Below are positions 43,744 to 44,010 of a stretch of 64,000 nt of DNA, one piece after another (the first letter of the stretch is position 1; each line of letters starts with the position of its first letter). Below the pieces are notes generated by a model that saw only the letters and a list, made by a program, of their open reading frames with translations, ran no database searches and had not been told where the DNA came from. The DNA is from Riptortus pedestris. Taxonomy: Eukaryota > Arthropoda > Insecta > Hemiptera > Alydidae. The translations under genes and the position numbers were made by a program. The DNA lies in the NCBI GenBank assembly GCA_019009955.1, contig JADPXZ010000007.1, positions 516,001-580,000 of the forward strand, in the 5' to 3' direction.

Positions 43744-44010
43744 CCCTCCCCCCTCTCTCTCTCCCCCTTTCTCTCTCTCTCCCTCTCTCTCTCCTCTCTC
43801 TCTCCCCCCTCCCTCTCACACATACACACCATCAGGCATATATTCCTCTTTGTTGCAGATATTACAGACGTGCGTGCCGAGTTTGCTCGTTGCCTCAAGG
43901 AGCTGTATTCGGTGAACGGGGAGCTGGTCCGTGCAGCAGTCGCCAGCCTCGGGGAGCCCTACACTCAGCAAGTCACCACCTATCTTGCTGCTGCTGGACT
44001 AGCAATATAA
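2123..44010 (+). CDS. CSE1L: Exportin-2 (CSE1L/CAS) gene, 20 visible coding exons, 5' end missing
   Basis: Exportin-2 is an importin-beta superfamily HEAT-repeat receptor that, with RanGTP, carries importin-alpha back to the cytoplasm. Joining 2123-2268, 3922-4117, 5180-5325, 8365-8472, 9271-9363, 10276-10443, 12726-12855, 14591-14754, 16321-16504, 17556-17629, 21833-21974, 27036-27139, 28460-28638, 29093-29184, 31292-31493, 33744-33841, 35938-36105, 41336-41482, 43512-43666 and 43859-44010 follows the family from its first HEAT repeat (AEKFLES, KNYVKRNW) through HVINGIL, FKRYRYEFKS, LPEFFEDNM, KYDEEFQPYL, KPHFNHYLFE and GLLGVFQKL to the C-terminus. Splice phases agree at every junction except around exons 11, 13 and 15, which contain indels. 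About 950 codons are visible; only the first ~28 residues of the protein should lie upstream. Recognition is from family knowledge, not a search. Whether the locus is functional depends on whether the lesions are assembly errors. Confidence 0.93.
2289..2346. repeat. (TA)n microsatellite after exon 1 donor
   Basis: It is a pure TA run of about 58 bp, starting 20 bases after the exon 1 donor and running straight into the next Helitron-like element. Confidence 0.95.
2347..3612 (+). mobile_element. Helitron-like family B carrying a nested family D element
   Basis: The 3' end is GGACAACGACTGTCGGGTC-TG-CTAG followed by T. The 5' side has the TTCTCGTTGTAGTTGGG start also seen, reversed, near 34800-34915. 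It shares the ~297-bp AAAGTTGTTTATTTTG unit with family A. Family D occupies 2891-3517. Confidence 0.65.
2891..3517 (+). repeat. Family D fold-back repeat, copy 1
   Basis: About 620 bp reappears in inverted orientation at 13955-14575. One end forms a long imperfect hairpin: GACGAAAGTAGAATTTACAAC pairs with the later GAGTTGTAAAATGATCTAC, around the ACTCGCTTCGCTCG centre. No coding is seen. Confidence 0.75.
3617..3895 (-). mobile_element. Fragment of a family A/B unit
   Basis: It contains TTCGGTTCAATCGTTAGTGC, then AACAAAAGTTACTC, then ACCCCCACTCCTGCTCC, in the order of the inverse Helitron unit. It ends in a short TATATA run 25 bases before exon 2. Confidence 0.6.
3922..4117 (+). CDS. CSE1L: CSE1L visible exon 2
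   Basis: The acceptor follows a TG repeat (GTGTGAGCAG) and the donor is GTATCT. Phase is 0 in and 1 out. It encodes DRAAVKELIVDVML, VQKQLSEAVGVIGKYDFP and EWPSLLVNMVEKF, matching the second and third exportin-2 helices. The intron that follows (4118-5179) is almost wholly CT-rich. Confidence 0.93.
4125..5142. repeat. CT-rich microsatellite filling intron 2
   Basis: About 1 kb of C and T, mostly (CT)n with CCCT and CCCTCCCT variants and rare A or G. It starts 7 bases after the donor and ends ~37 bases before the acceptor. Long open frames of Leu/Ser or Arg/Glu repeats across it are a by-product of the repeat. Confidence 0.97.
5180..5325 (+). CDS. CSE1L: CSE1L visible exon 3
   Basis: The acceptor is GTTGTAG and the donor GTCAGT. 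Phase is 1 in and 0 out. It encodes GDFHVINGILQTGHSIFKRY and LWEEIKFVLDTFAQPLTDL, highly typical of exportin-2. A 45-bp tandem array starts about 35 bases inside the next intron. Confidence 0.95.
5357..5716. repeat. 45-bp tandem array, eight copies
   Basis: The unit AAAAGCAGGCTGTAACTCGG-CTATCGAACA-AATAATTTGTATAAT is repeated eight times with almost no divergence (one copy has GCCGTAAC and CTATAGTAC). A 45-bp period keeps all frames open on the - strand, which explains the apparent long frame there. It lies just inside intron 3. Confidence 0.95.
5717..5999. other. AT-rich intron sequence, nothing recognised
   Basis: Ordinary AT-rich sequence between the 45-bp array and a TA microsatellite. 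I see no coding, repeat or RNA signature. Confidence 0.5.
6000..6773 (+). mobile_element. Helitron-like family A in intron 3
   Basis: A TA tract leads into AAATTGTAACCTCTGCC, and the copy ends GGGCGAAGCCGGCAATCTC-AG-CTAG followed by T. It has one internal unit (CAGGAGTGGGTGTTATAAGG) and is shorter than the full-length copies. Confidence 0.8.
6960..7485 (-). repeat. Family C repeat, internally duplicated
   Basis: AATGCAAATATCTCGGTTAA followed by TATTCAAGATAGAGAATAAA occurs twice (near 7010 and 7206), each followed by the TAATTTGCAATAAGATTGG block. It lacks the terminal GGGAAATC palindrome of complete copies. Confidence 0.7.
7497..8270 (-). mobile_element. Helitron-like family A in intron 3
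   Basis: Read on the - strand it ends in the GAAGCCGGG hairpin and CTAG next to A. On the + strand it starts CTAGTTCAGTTACCCGG. It runs to GAGGTTACAATTTTATAG. A short unique stretch separates it from exon 4. Confidence 0.8.
8365..8472 (+). CDS. CSE1L: CSE1L visible exon 4
   Basis: The exon is 108 nt, phase 0-0, with acceptor TTGTGTAG and donor GTATAT. It encodes ETHAANPDALRTIYSSLLLI followed by SKIFYSLNFQ. The donor is followed within 20 bases by a CT microsatellite. Confidence 0.95.
8490..8573. repeat. (CT)n after exon 4 donor
   Basis: A CT tract with a few TATC and CCTT breaks, 17 bases after the donor. Confidence 0.95.
8598..9192. repeat. Two-copy tandem duplication of a ~115-bp segment plus CT tract
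   Basis: CATGTGGTCACTAACTGTCA followed by AAAAGGAAGTTTCC occurs at ~8611 and ~8928. Each copy continues into a GATAAC..GTTATC inverted repeat and then a CT tract (8705-8910, 9031-9192). The second copy has the better palindrome, GATAACACTATC..GATAGTGTTATC. The layout matches that of the exon 15 array. Confidence 0.85.
9271..9363 (+). CDS. CSE1L: CSE1L visible exon 5
   Basis: The exon is 93 nt, phase 0-0, with acceptor GCATTTTCAG and donor GTAACC. It encodes DLPEFFEDNMTTWMALFHTW and ends KALQTD, a strongly conserved block of the family. The next intron is largely one inverted repeat. Confidence 0.95.
9411..10225. repeat. Large inverted repeat occupying intron 5
   Basis: The left arm from 9411 (AAAGTCTGTCACACAACAG ... 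CAGCTGAAATGG ... CATGTATCTA) pairs with the right arm ending at about 10225 (GAGATACATG ... CAGCTGCTTTCCGTCGGG ... CTGTTGTGTGACGGACTTT). The right arm lacks an inner segment of ~120 bp. Intron 5 RNA could form a hairpin of over 200 bp between exons 5 and 6. The termini resemble family C. Confidence 0.85.
10276..10443 (+). CDS. CSE1L: CSE1L visible exon 6
   Basis: The exon is 168 nt, phase 0-0, with acceptor TTCCGTAG and donor GTAACT. It encodes DDNEAGLMEELRSQIC, YVQKYDEEFQPYL and DIWNLLITV. A 5'-truncated R1-like LINE remnant begins about 11 bases after the donor. Confidence 0.95.
10455..11188 (+). mobile_element. R1-like LINE, 5'-truncated 3' end
   Basis: Translated from ~10457 it reads YMLKAHLTEKWQLQW, FYITQLVRGHGRLNSYYRR and a zinc knuckle of the form CxCxx..H (CCCDYSTPQTAKHLIYD). 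This is the region after RNase H in R1/I-group LINEs. The frame closes at 10791 and a 3' UTR follows to CTTCTTATAGCCGCACTATA. A near twin is at 42641-43437. It is not functional. Confidence 0.8.
11010..11067. repeat. (TA)n within the LINE 3' UTR
   Basis: A pure TA run inside the 3' UTR of the R1-like remnant. The 42.6-kb twin has only a short run at the same place (43320-43334), so this tract expanded after insertion. Confidence 0.9.
11219..12105 (+). mobile_element. Helitron-like family A in intron 6
   Basis: It starts TATAAAATTGTAACCTCTGT and ends CCCGGGTATCTGAG-CTAG followed by T. The terminal hairpin has lost its loop. It contains two units of the ~297-bp repeat and a TTTG tetranucleotide run near 11335. 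Confidence 0.8.
12106..12166. repeat. (TA)n between two Helitron-like ends
   Basis: A TA run of about 60 bp. A family A end adjoins it on the left and a family B end (ACTAGCAGACCCGAC) on the right. Confidence 0.95.
12168..12690 (-). mobile_element. Helitron-like family B, truncated
   Basis: On the + strand it begins CTAGCAGACCCGACAGACG, the inverse of the family B terminus at 3609. It carries two AACAACTTTTGTTATGTGCA units. It stops ~35 bases before exon 7 without a clear 5' end. Confidence 0.7.
12726..12855 (+). CDS. CSE1L: CSE1L visible exon 7
   Basis: The acceptor is TTTTTCCAG and the donor GTAAGT. Phase is 0 in and 1 out. It encodes LVSNALQFLSTVADRQQH and ends NNTLTGICEKVIIPNIHFR. The donor is followed by (TA)n and then the 3' end of a Helitron copy. 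Confidence 0.95.
12866..13540 (-). mobile_element. (TA)n and Helitron-like family A, truncated
   Basis: TA repeats (12866-12905) run into CTAGCTAAGTTACCCGGCTT-CGCCCGGG, the inverse hairpin end, with the A body behind it to about 13540. The 5' part is missing and family C sequence replaces it. Confidence 0.8.
13537..13925 (+). repeat. Family C repeat, internally shortened
   Basis: It begins TTTTAGCAGATTTGCCTTAA, includes TGCAAATTAAATTTACTATA and CTATCTTGAATATTAACCG, and ends GGAAATCTGCTTAGTTTACG..GCAGCTGTTGTGTGCCGGAC. This is the same end-to-end order as the complete copy at 56176-56937. Confidence 0.75.
13955..14575 (-). repeat. Family D fold-back repeat, copy 2 (inverted)
   Basis: It is the inverse of 2891-3517, from GACGAAAGTAGATCATTTTA to ATGTTACCATTATTCAACG. 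The copy ends 15 bases before exon 8. Confidence 0.8.
14591..14754 (+). CDS. CSE1L: CSE1L visible exon 8
   Basis: The acceptor is GTTATTTCAG and the donor GTATCT. Phase is 1 in and 0 out. It encodes LFEDNPEEYIRRDMEGSDVE and SRRRSASDLVKVL, corresponding to the acidic EDN..EYIRRD..GSD block of exportin-2. A CT then TA microsatellite starts at once after the donor. Confidence 0.95.
14758..14836. repeat. (CT)n joined to (TA)n after exon 8 donor
   Basis: A CT run switches directly to a TA run. It starts 3 bases after the donor GT. Confidence 0.97.
14861..15288. repeat. 29-bp minisatellite, about 15 copies
   Basis: The unit GGAGAACTGTAGTTCCTTTG-TTTACATCA is tandemly repeated with T/C and A/T variants alternating between copies. 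The unit contains the palindrome GGAG(A)ACTGTAGTTCC. Copies abut without spacers, so it is not a CRISPR array. Confidence 0.95.
15289..15640 (-). mobile_element. Helitron family B-type unit fragment
   Basis: AATATTTCAAGCGATTA, CCTCCGTTATAACCGCCACT and AACAAAAAGTTACTCTAAAT occur in family B order. The terminal CTAG is replaced by the 29-bp array. Confidence 0.6.
15640..16290 (+). repeat. Family C repeat in intron 8
   Basis: It holds the TCAAATCATATTGCAAATTA and TGAATGATTAACCGAGATA block, then GCAGAACTGTTTGTTTCC and CAGCTGCTTTCCGTCGGG as in the intron 5 right arm. It ends TGCTGCGTCAGGAACTTTT, 30 bases before exon 9. Confidence 0.7.
16321..16504 (+). CDS. CSE1L: CSE1L visible exon 9
   Basis: The acceptor is CTGTTTCAG and the donor GTAATA. 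Phase is 0 in and 1 out. It encodes QMLAEYTSDEGKWRLKNTAV, YIVTSLAERG and KHGVPKASDLVQL. The donor leads within 12 bases into a ~370-bp CT-rich tract. Confidence 0.95.
16516..16893. repeat. CT-rich tract after exon 9 donor
   Basis: CT, CCT and CCCC-rich sequence of about 375 bp. No A or G occurs for long stretches. Confidence 0.97.
16894..17555. other. Intron 9 unique AT-rich sequence
   Basis: Apart from a C-rich run at 16981-16999 this 650-bp stretch matches none of the repeats in the window. No coding or RNA signature is seen. Confidence 0.5.
17556..17629 (+). CDS. CSE1L: CSE1L visible exon 10
   Basis: The exon is 74 nt with acceptor TTGTTGCAG and donor GTAAGC. Phase is 1 in and 0 out. It encodes VSRLPVIKADSIKYIITF and ends RSILPPQ. 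A mariner-type terminal repeat (CAGGGTCCGG) sits 26 bases into the next intron. Confidence 0.93.
17740..18146 (+). pseudogene. Penelope-like retroelement C-terminal GIY-YIG endonuclease fragment
   Basis: The frame reads TRVAEHIKSLKKF, SAIAEHFWETKHNIKF, then LVREAIEIAKCPNNFNREDG and YRLSKLWKPV. This is the conserved second half of the GIY-YIG domain of Penelope-like elements, with the Arg of TRVAEH and the Glu of REAIEI in place. The reverse transcriptase and the GIY-YIG start are absent. It sits inside the T-run of the mariner-type end. Downstream, 18147-18225 resembles the usual Penelope 3' region. The frame is open for 136 codons but lacks its own start context. Confidence 0.8.
18147..18200 (+). 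ncRNA. Candidate hammerhead-like motif at the Penelope 3' end
   Basis: CCTGAGGA, then AGCTAGCAGCATGTCTAGC (a GCTAG/CTAGC stem), then GAAAC, fits the core order CUGANGA-stem II-GAAA known from Penelope-like elements. The stem III and cleavage-site arms cannot be assigned with confidence. Confidence 0.35.
18729..19241 (-). mobile_element. Diverged Helitron-like element, left part
   Basis: On the + strand it begins ACTAGCTAAGGTACTCGCCG-ATGCCCGGG. It contains TTTCAGGCCTCCGTTATAAC and CCCAATAAAATTGTTGGC. It is split by the Merlin element and resumes at 20429. Confidence 0.65.
19233..19241. repeat. Merlin target-site duplication, left
   Basis: AAAAGTTAA; its partner is AAATGTTAA at 20429-20437, differing at one base. 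Confidence 0.75.
19242..20428 (+). mobile_element. Merlin DNA transposon, apparently complete
   Basis: The terminal inverted repeats are 28 bp and identical, starting GGGTCTTTTTTACTTAAC (19242-19269) and ending in the inverse (20401-20428). They are flanked by AAAAGTTAA (19233-19241) and AAATGTTAA (20429-20437), a 9-bp target duplication with one mismatch. Merlin elements are known for 8-9-bp duplications. The element is 1187 bp with one intact transposase ORF, and it lies within a Helitron-like repeat that continues on both sides. Confidence 0.92.
19396..20280 (+). CDS. Merlin transposase (ISXO2-like DDE), intact
   Basis: This 294-residue frame is open from ATG to TGA. The N-terminus has a zinc-ribbon-like set (C32, H36, C52, C57), then a helical segment (LRKCLLFIYAWANGYATTKF) typical of the family. 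The ISXO2/IS1595-type catalytic domain follows with D139 (VEIDESCF), D200 (IYSDLWRSY) and E240 (HTQRIESLW). The length is usual for Merlin transposases. It would bind the 28-bp ends and cut and paste the element. The start is the first ATG of the frame, 127 bp inside the left end. With no stops, matched ends and little-decayed flanks this copy could be recently active; nothing here proves expression. Confidence 0.93.
   Translation: MNLLKLNKLIYSEEKAFQYLQKYGVLHRKRKCKKGHYMKIYFSKTRSPFYQCNMRSCRQYVAALNGTWFKHCKISLRKCLLFIYAWANGYATTKFCKKELNISKKTITDWKNMLREICAMDILEKSMIIGGEGLNVEIDESCFSKRKYQKGRLYPNQWVFGGVCRENREVFLYAVPDRTAETLTECIKNSIRPGTTIYSDLWRSYNGLKKIPGMRYKHFTVNHSENFVDPKTGAHTQRIESLWASIKRRNKNECGTRRTLFDSYLCEFIYRRRYENRDIFECILESMRNYWPPQ
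20429..20600 (-). mobile_element. Diverged Helitron-like element, right part
   Basis: It continues the interrupted element: TATGACAAAAGTTACTCTAA, AGGAAACGAAATATCGCTAT, TTTCAGGCCATCCTTACAAC. Confidence 0.65.
20600..20870 (+). repeat. Family C-type end with a C run
   Basis: CAATTCAGCCGCTTTCCG and GCGAAATCTGCTTAGTTTC-TGCAG are family C end motifs. They are separated by a run of 28 C at 20706-20733. Nothing recognised follows to 21190. Confidence 0.6.
20871..21190. other. AT-rich intron 10 sequence
   Basis: No coding frame, repeat match or RNA fold is evident in this stretch. Confidence 0.45.
21190..21730 (+). repeat. SINE remnant with a 3' body expanded as ~100-120-bp tandem repeats
   Basis: CCTAGAGTGGAAAGTTTGAT-TCCCCCCTGG corresponds to the tRNA T-arm region of the SINE at 59060. 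The following body (TTATCTAGTGAG..CCTCAGCCGAAAGGGTGCCCAG..AGCCGTACAGTCGGTAGAGC) is repeated about four times, ending at 21351, 21473, 21588 and 21687 in turn. The second copy has extra bases throughout, resembling consensus noise. Confidence 0.75.
21833..21974 (+). CDS. CSE1L: CSE1L visible exon 11, frame-disrupted
   Basis: No single frame is open here, but the exon fills the expected gap between exons 10 and 12. After the acceptor TTGATTTCAG one frame reads QLVRCLTVVV. After at least one indel another frame reads AIDKLLSLVPTHITANPL, matching the expected helix. Donor GTCAGT at 21975 gives the phase needed by exon 12. The length is 142 nt where a length of 2 modulo 3 is required, so there is a net frameshift inside. 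It is either a sequencing error or real damage. Confidence 0.75.
22028..22075. repeat. (TA)n in intron 11
   Basis: TA repeats broken by TTTTAA, ~50 bases downstream of exon 11. Confidence 0.95.
22359..22818 (-). pseudogene. C-terminal Cys-rich tail of the KRBA2/Ginger-like protein
   Basis: From 22818 leftward the - strand gives a linker (..KFPKQQGKAEKMEKY..) with stops, then from 22553 an open run ending KKCNCLNKCSIKKCLCKLAN and NSKCNNSLPCCNK. A CxC..C..C..CxC metal-binding tail of this form is characteristic of the family. A second copy of the linker part lies at 48226-48570. + strand frames over the linker are hydrophobic artefacts. Confidence 0.75.
22819..23970 (-). mobile_element. Helitron-like family A, first of a tandem pair
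   Basis: On the + strand it begins CTAGCTAAGGTACCCGGCTT-CGCCCGGG and ends near GGGTTACAATTTTGAGAG. A G run (23727-23747) and TATATA follow. It is inserted in the integrase transposon; the unoccupied site can be read at ~48466-48480. Confidence 0.8.
23974..25080 (-). mobile_element. Helitron-like family A, second of a tandem pair
   Basis: On the + strand it begins ACTAGCTAAGGTACCACGGC. It has a noisy copy of the hairpin, three units, and ends ACAGACAGAGGTTTTCAATT followed by (TA)n (25044-25079). The same orientation and spacing as the preceding copy suggest duplication or repeated insertion at a TA tract. Confidence 0.8.
25179..25469 (-). pseudogene. Integrase fragment of the KRBA2/Ginger-like element
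   Basis: The - strand reads GLEGIRFIEAMKNRAYHEGI followed by KCSPYEAMFGVLMKMGLATS and NLPRD, the end of the integrase catalytic fold in KRBA2-like proteins (NRAYH..KCSPYEAMFG). The catalytic Asp residues upstream in the domain are not present. The same segment, shorter, recurs at 51845-51926. Confidence 0.75.
25703..25758. repeat. (TA)n next to the integrase transposon end
   Basis: A pure TA run of about 56 bp directly abutting the right terminal repeat. Confidence 0.95.
25759..26930. other. Unassigned part of intron 11
   Basis: AT-rich; GAAAGTAGTTACTTTCCGCT (25911) and AACTCGGGCGGAAAGTGAG (26602) face each other as loosely inverted motifs, reminiscent of family D, so an old fold-back element is possible. 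No protein is recognised. Confidence 0.4.
26935..26972. repeat. (TA)n before exon 12
   Basis: A TA run ending 63 bases upstream of the exon 12 acceptor. Confidence 0.95.
27036..27139 (+). CDS. CSE1L: CSE1L visible exon 12
   Basis: The acceptor is GTATTCAG and the donor GTAAAA. The first base completes a codon and the exon leaves in phase 1. It encodes ITESMLVPMAAQLLHGLFNI and SEENEYAMK, the family's SSENEY block. (TA)n lies about 60 bases upstream of the acceptor. Confidence 0.93.
27190..27950 (-). repeat. Family C repeat in intron 12
   Basis: It begins AGGCAGGGGCTGCGTAAACT-AAGCAGATTTCCC and continues with GCCGACAGGGAAGCG and the AATATCTCTGTTAATATTCA block. It ends with AACGGAGATTATATTCG and a C-rich stretch. 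The order matches 62944-63700. Confidence 0.75.
27950..28385 (+). mobile_element. R1-like LINE 3' UTR remnant
   Basis: AATAGACGAAGACAAGTTAT, AATCGGTTGAATACTTATTA-CAGCCGATACAAC and GCACTATACCAACGAC match the 3' UTR of the element at 42641-43437. No coding remains. Confidence 0.7.
28388..28436. repeat. (TA)n before exon 13
   Basis: A TA run ending 23 bases before the exon 13 acceptor. Confidence 0.95.
28460..28638 (+). CDS. CSE1L: CSE1L visible exon 13, frame-disrupted
   Basis: The acceptor is GGATTTTAG and the donor GTAATA. The start reads AVLMMRST..KMLAESSPV in the spliced frame and meets a stop (TGA near 28517). A second frame then reads LAEILPKLTEKLAAVARN and PSKPHFNHYLFETISISI to the donor. 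The total of 179 nt is one more than the flanking phases allow (mod 3), so there is a net frameshift of +1 or -2 near 28505-28530. Confidence 0.85.
28651..29031. repeat. CT-rich tract filling intron 13
   Basis: (CT)n grading into CCCTCC-rich sequence, 12 bases after the donor. Confidence 0.97.
29093..29184 (+). CDS. CSE1L: CSE1L visible exon 14
   Basis: The acceptor is TTGTTGGCAG and the donor GTAAAT. Phase is 2 in and 1 out. It encodes IVCKKNPSAVSAFEEALFPI and FQYIFHADVQ, the conserved block before the EF(I/G)PY segment. The donor is followed by (TA)n. Confidence 0.95.
29226..29271. repeat. (TA)n after exon 14 donor
   Basis: A TA run 42 bases after the donor, leading into the next repeat. 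Confidence 0.95.
29278..30117 (+). mobile_element. Helitron-like family A variant with a different 5' end
   Basis: It starts AATCTCCTGTCACGATGTTT-GTCCGCGATGGACTC instead of the usual AAATTGTAACC. It then carries the common body (GACGAACAGGAGTGGGGG twice) up to CATTCAGCCTCAAATGAATC, where the terminal hairpin is missing. Confidence 0.65.
30118..30310 (-). mobile_element. Short inverted family A fragment
   Basis: TATTTTTTTGGCATGGCTTT and GACATTTACCCGTCCCAGTG run in the opposite sense to the preceding copy, forming a head-to-head junction. Confidence 0.65.
30311..30780. other. Intron 14 sequence not assigned to a family
   Basis: It includes ACGTCATAACCGCTATTAA and a GC-richer patch (GGGGTCGGGAGGGAAGCGGC). 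No coding signature is seen. Confidence 0.4.
30781..31249 (-). mobile_element. Helitron family B-type unit and (TA)n before exon 15
   Basis: It carries CCTCCCTTATAACTCCC, AACAAAAGTTACTCTAAATA and the family B 5' end (CCACGGCGTCACCCAAAC..CCAGCCGTTTAGCCCC) followed by (TA)n (31213-31249). Confidence 0.65.
31292..31493 (+). CDS. CSE1L: CSE1L visible exon 15, interior replaced by low-complexity sequence
   Basis: After the acceptor TTGTTGTAG the exon reads EFGPYCMQVLSQMLSSRG and EPYRALYPSL. From about 31387 to 31429 the expected codons for the LLTPQLWERS region are replaced by a CT run, a C run and a G run. The normal end returns (VALLQAYIKVAAPQDYA..) and stops at donor GTACGT. The lost codons are present in the tandem copies downstream. 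The length of 202 nt does not keep frame. Confidence 0.8.
31555..31653 (+). CDS. CSE1L: Tandem copy 2 of the CSE1L exon-15 3' part
   Basis: This is a 99-nt core in phase 0-0 reading LWERSASIRGLVALLQ..IKV. A CT/C tract and CCTGACTCCCCAG stand before it, forming a plausible new acceptor, and GTACGT follows as donor. The duplicated sequence starts a little upstream, inside the original exon (CCTCTATCCTAGCC). It is potentially splice-competent; use is not shown. Confidence 0.55.
31724..31822 (+). CDS. CSE1L: Tandem copy 3 of the CSE1L exon-15 3' part
   Basis: This 99-nt in-frame core is the same as copy 2 except TATACGAGG for TATCCGAGG. Donor GTACGT is kept, and the preceding pyrimidine tract and CAG are kept. 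The start-to-start spacing from copy 2 is 169 bp, set by the length of the CT tract between them. Confidence 0.55.
31908..32006 (+). CDS. CSE1L: Tandem copy 4 of the CSE1L exon-15 3' part
   Basis: This 99-nt in-frame core has one further substitution (CGGTCAGC for CGGTCGGC). The acceptor-like CCCCAG and donor GTACGT are intact. A (CT)n tract of nearly 100 bp follows it. Confidence 0.55.
32142..32240 (+). CDS. CSE1L: Tandem copy 5 of the CSE1L exon-15 3' part
   Basis: This 99-nt in-frame core has CCCCAG before it and GTACGT after it. It is the last intact copy. Spliced to exon 16 it would give ..IKV-SGLLGVF, the junction expected for the family. Confidence 0.55.
32314..32441 (+). pseudogene. 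CSE1L: Tandem copy 6 of the CSE1L exon-15 3' part, degraded
   Basis: The same unit is present with several small indels: CCCCAGCTGTGGG has become CCCACTGTGG, GGGCTGGTAG has become GGGCTGTTAG, and the donor GTGGTACGTAT has become GTGTCTAT. Both splice signals are lost, so it should not be usable. A 1.27-kb CT-rich tract follows. Confidence 0.75.
32450..33717. repeat. CT-rich tract of about 1.27 kb before exon 16
   Basis: CT, CCCT and CCCTCCCT mixtures; segments such as CCCTCCCTCACCCTCCTCCC recur several times (near 33260-33460). It ends 26 bases before exon 16. Long frames through it are compositional. Confidence 0.95.
33744..33841 (+). CDS. CSE1L: CSE1L visible exon 16
   Basis: The acceptor is ATTGTTGCAG and the donor GTACAC. 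Phase is 0 in and 2 out. It encodes SGLLGVFQKLVSSRLNDHEG and FNLIQSLIEYCP, the clearly recognisable GLLGVFQKL segment. Confidence 0.95.
33908..34810 (+). repeat. Family C repeat, two copies joined
   Basis: It starts TTAGCAGATTTCCCCCTTAC and includes GTCAGGAGATGACGAAAATG and two copies of TGAATATTAACCGAGATATT (34305, 34530). It ends ACTAGATATAGTAAATAG as in other copies. A CTGATAACACTATCAG palindrome is at 34354. Confidence 0.75.
34811..35010. repeat. Helitron family B end and interrupted (TA)n
   Basis: GGGCGTCAACCAAACGCG, CGCTCCAGCCATTTAGGAGC and CACACCTACACTAGAATT precede a TA tract of ~95 bp with TAATA breaks. Confidence 0.75.
35011..35873 (+). mobile_element. Helitron-like family E
   Basis: The 3' end is GGCAAAACAACGTTTTTGCC (a 7-bp-stem hairpin), then GGGTTAT, then CTAG followed by T, the Helitron 3' arrangement. 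The body (GTTAGCGTTACTCCTCCG..GGGTTGTTCACCCTTTAAAT) is unlike A and B. It is non-coding. Confidence 0.75.
35876..35916. repeat. (TA)n before exon 17
   Basis: A TA run abutting the family E end and stopping 21 bases before exon 17. Confidence 0.95.
35938..36105 (+). CDS. CSE1L: CSE1L visible exon 17
   Basis: The acceptor is GTTATTTCAG and the donor GTAAGT. Phase is 2 in and 2 out. It encodes YLGDYMKQVMLLLFQRLSNS, KTSKFVKCLIVFF and IDLVDSIQP. (TA)n lies just upstream and a short CT tract just downstream. A scrambled second copy lies at 37490-37755. Confidence 0.95.
36186..37486 (-). mobile_element. Helitron-like family A with noisy sequence, plus (TA)n
   Basis: On the + strand it begins CTAGCTCAGATACCCGGCTT-CGCCCGGG and ends TCAATGTACAGACAGGAGGT followed by TA repeats. 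Single extra bases are scattered throughout relative to 57662-58750, which it otherwise follows unit by unit. An A-rich insertion lies at 36735-36790. Confidence 0.8.
37490..37755 (+). pseudogene. CSE1L: Scrambled second copy of CSE1L exon 17
   Basis: The stretch repeats 35920-36140 about 1.57 kb later: GCATGTATGTTGTTATTTC, then CCATGCTGGTGCTCTTCC, then CATAGATCTC..CGTCGACTCCAT, then CAGCCGCAGTAAGTACTC and the same CACACCTACAGTA flank. Extra bases and losses occur every few positions. The first third of the exon is overwritten by the Helitron end motif (GATACCCGGCTTCGCCC). It cannot code. It looks like a noisy merge of two sequences rather than ordinary decay. Confidence 0.8.
37774..38755 (-). 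mobile_element. Helitron-like family A, second noisy copy
   Basis: On the + strand it begins CTAGGGCCTGAGATAAGCCG-GCTTCGCCCGGG. It follows the same flank as the copy at 36186, because the exon 17 segment and its Helitron are duplicated together. It ends AACAAAATGCAGTTATGG. Confidence 0.75.
38761..40650 (+). mobile_element. Helitron-like family A, full ends, three internal units
   Basis: It starts TCTATATATATATATAAAAT after A and ends CCCGGGCGAAGCCGGGTATC-TGAG-CTAG before T. CAGGAGTGGGGGTTATAAGG marks units near 39025 and 39322, and a diverged GGGGAGAGGGATTATAAG a third near 39620, a ~297-bp period. A non-matching insert occupies about 39790-40460. Confidence 0.88.
39790..40460. other. Insert within the intron 17 Helitron
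   Basis: It contains a direct repeat of AACAAATATCTAATATAATA-ACAATTAAACGTTAATGG (near 39925 and 40065). The rest matches nothing else in the window. No coding is seen. Confidence 0.5.
40661..41282 (-). mobile_element. Deleted Tc1-like DNA transposon flanked by TA
   Basis: The ends are CACTCAACAGCAAAAAAAAA and the inverse CACTCAACCTCAAAAAAAAC; both continue into CCGGACACTT, with TA on each side. On the - strand near 40980-40915 the sequence reads MEGRSLRYIAETLRVAKSTI, the start of a Tc1-type helix-turn-helix DNA-binding domain. The catalytic domain is gone, so this is a 622-bp non-autonomous derivative. Confidence 0.82.
41336..41482 (+). CDS. CSE1L: CSE1L visible exon 18
   Basis: The acceptor is TGTGTTGCAG and the donor GTAAAC. 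Phase is 2 in and 2 out. It encodes MFGMVVERVIIPDCKKVSEN and IDRKITIVGLSRLLAD, matching the MFGMVLEKIIIP block of the family. The donor is followed by a ~65-bp (TA)n tract. Confidence 0.95.
41520..41588. repeat. (TA)n after exon 18 donor
   Basis: A TA run of ~68 bp, 38 bases after the donor, leading directly into a Helitron terminus. Confidence 0.95.
41589..42640 (-). mobile_element. Helitron-like family A in intron 18
   Basis: On the + strand it begins CTAGCTGAGATAGCTGGCTT-CGCCCGGG and ends CAGACAGAGGTTACAATTTT followed by (TA)n (42603-42640). It is well preserved. Confidence 0.87.
42641..43437 (+). mobile_element. R1-like LINE, 5'-truncated, RNase H end and zinc knuckle
   Basis: From 42641 the frame reads RVKAHSDNFGNESADGAAKS (the end of an RNase H domain, H and D of the GNExAD motif), then YMLKAHLTEKWQQQ, LVRGHGRLNSYYRRF and CRCDYSTRQTAKHLIYD. 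It closes at 43059. The 3' UTR runs to GCCGCACTATACCAAC. It is cut at its 5' end, with no own start. Remnants of the same family are at 10455 and 27950. Confidence 0.85.
43443..43497. repeat. (TA)n before exon 19
   Basis: A TA run ending 14 bases before exon 19. Confidence 0.95.
43512..43666 (+). CDS. CSE1L: CSE1L visible exon 19
   Basis: The acceptor is GATATGTTAG and the donor GTAATA. Phase is 2 in and 1 out. It encodes PGLAKCVVEMLELPLEEAAD, then an acidic stretch, then YVHLSALGKNQHDPL. A (TA)n tract ends 14 bases before the exon. Confidence 0.93.
43677..43818. repeat. CT-rich tract filling intron 19
   Basis: (CT)n starts 10 bases after the donor; this 192-bp intron is mostly microsatellite. 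Confidence 0.97.
43859..44010 (+). CDS. CSE1L: CSE1L visible exon 20 with stop codon
   Basis: The acceptor is CTTTGTTGCAG. The exon enters in phase 1 and ends at TAA (44008-44010). It encodes FARCLKELYSVNGELVRAAV, then a run ending TTYLAAAGLAI, which corresponds to the C-terminal LQGYLQAA-type helix of exportin-2. Confidence 0.95.

Noticed and set aside
2123..44010. A bacterial or symbiont origin for the window
   Set aside because: Spliced exons, microsatellites and several animal transposon classes exclude it.
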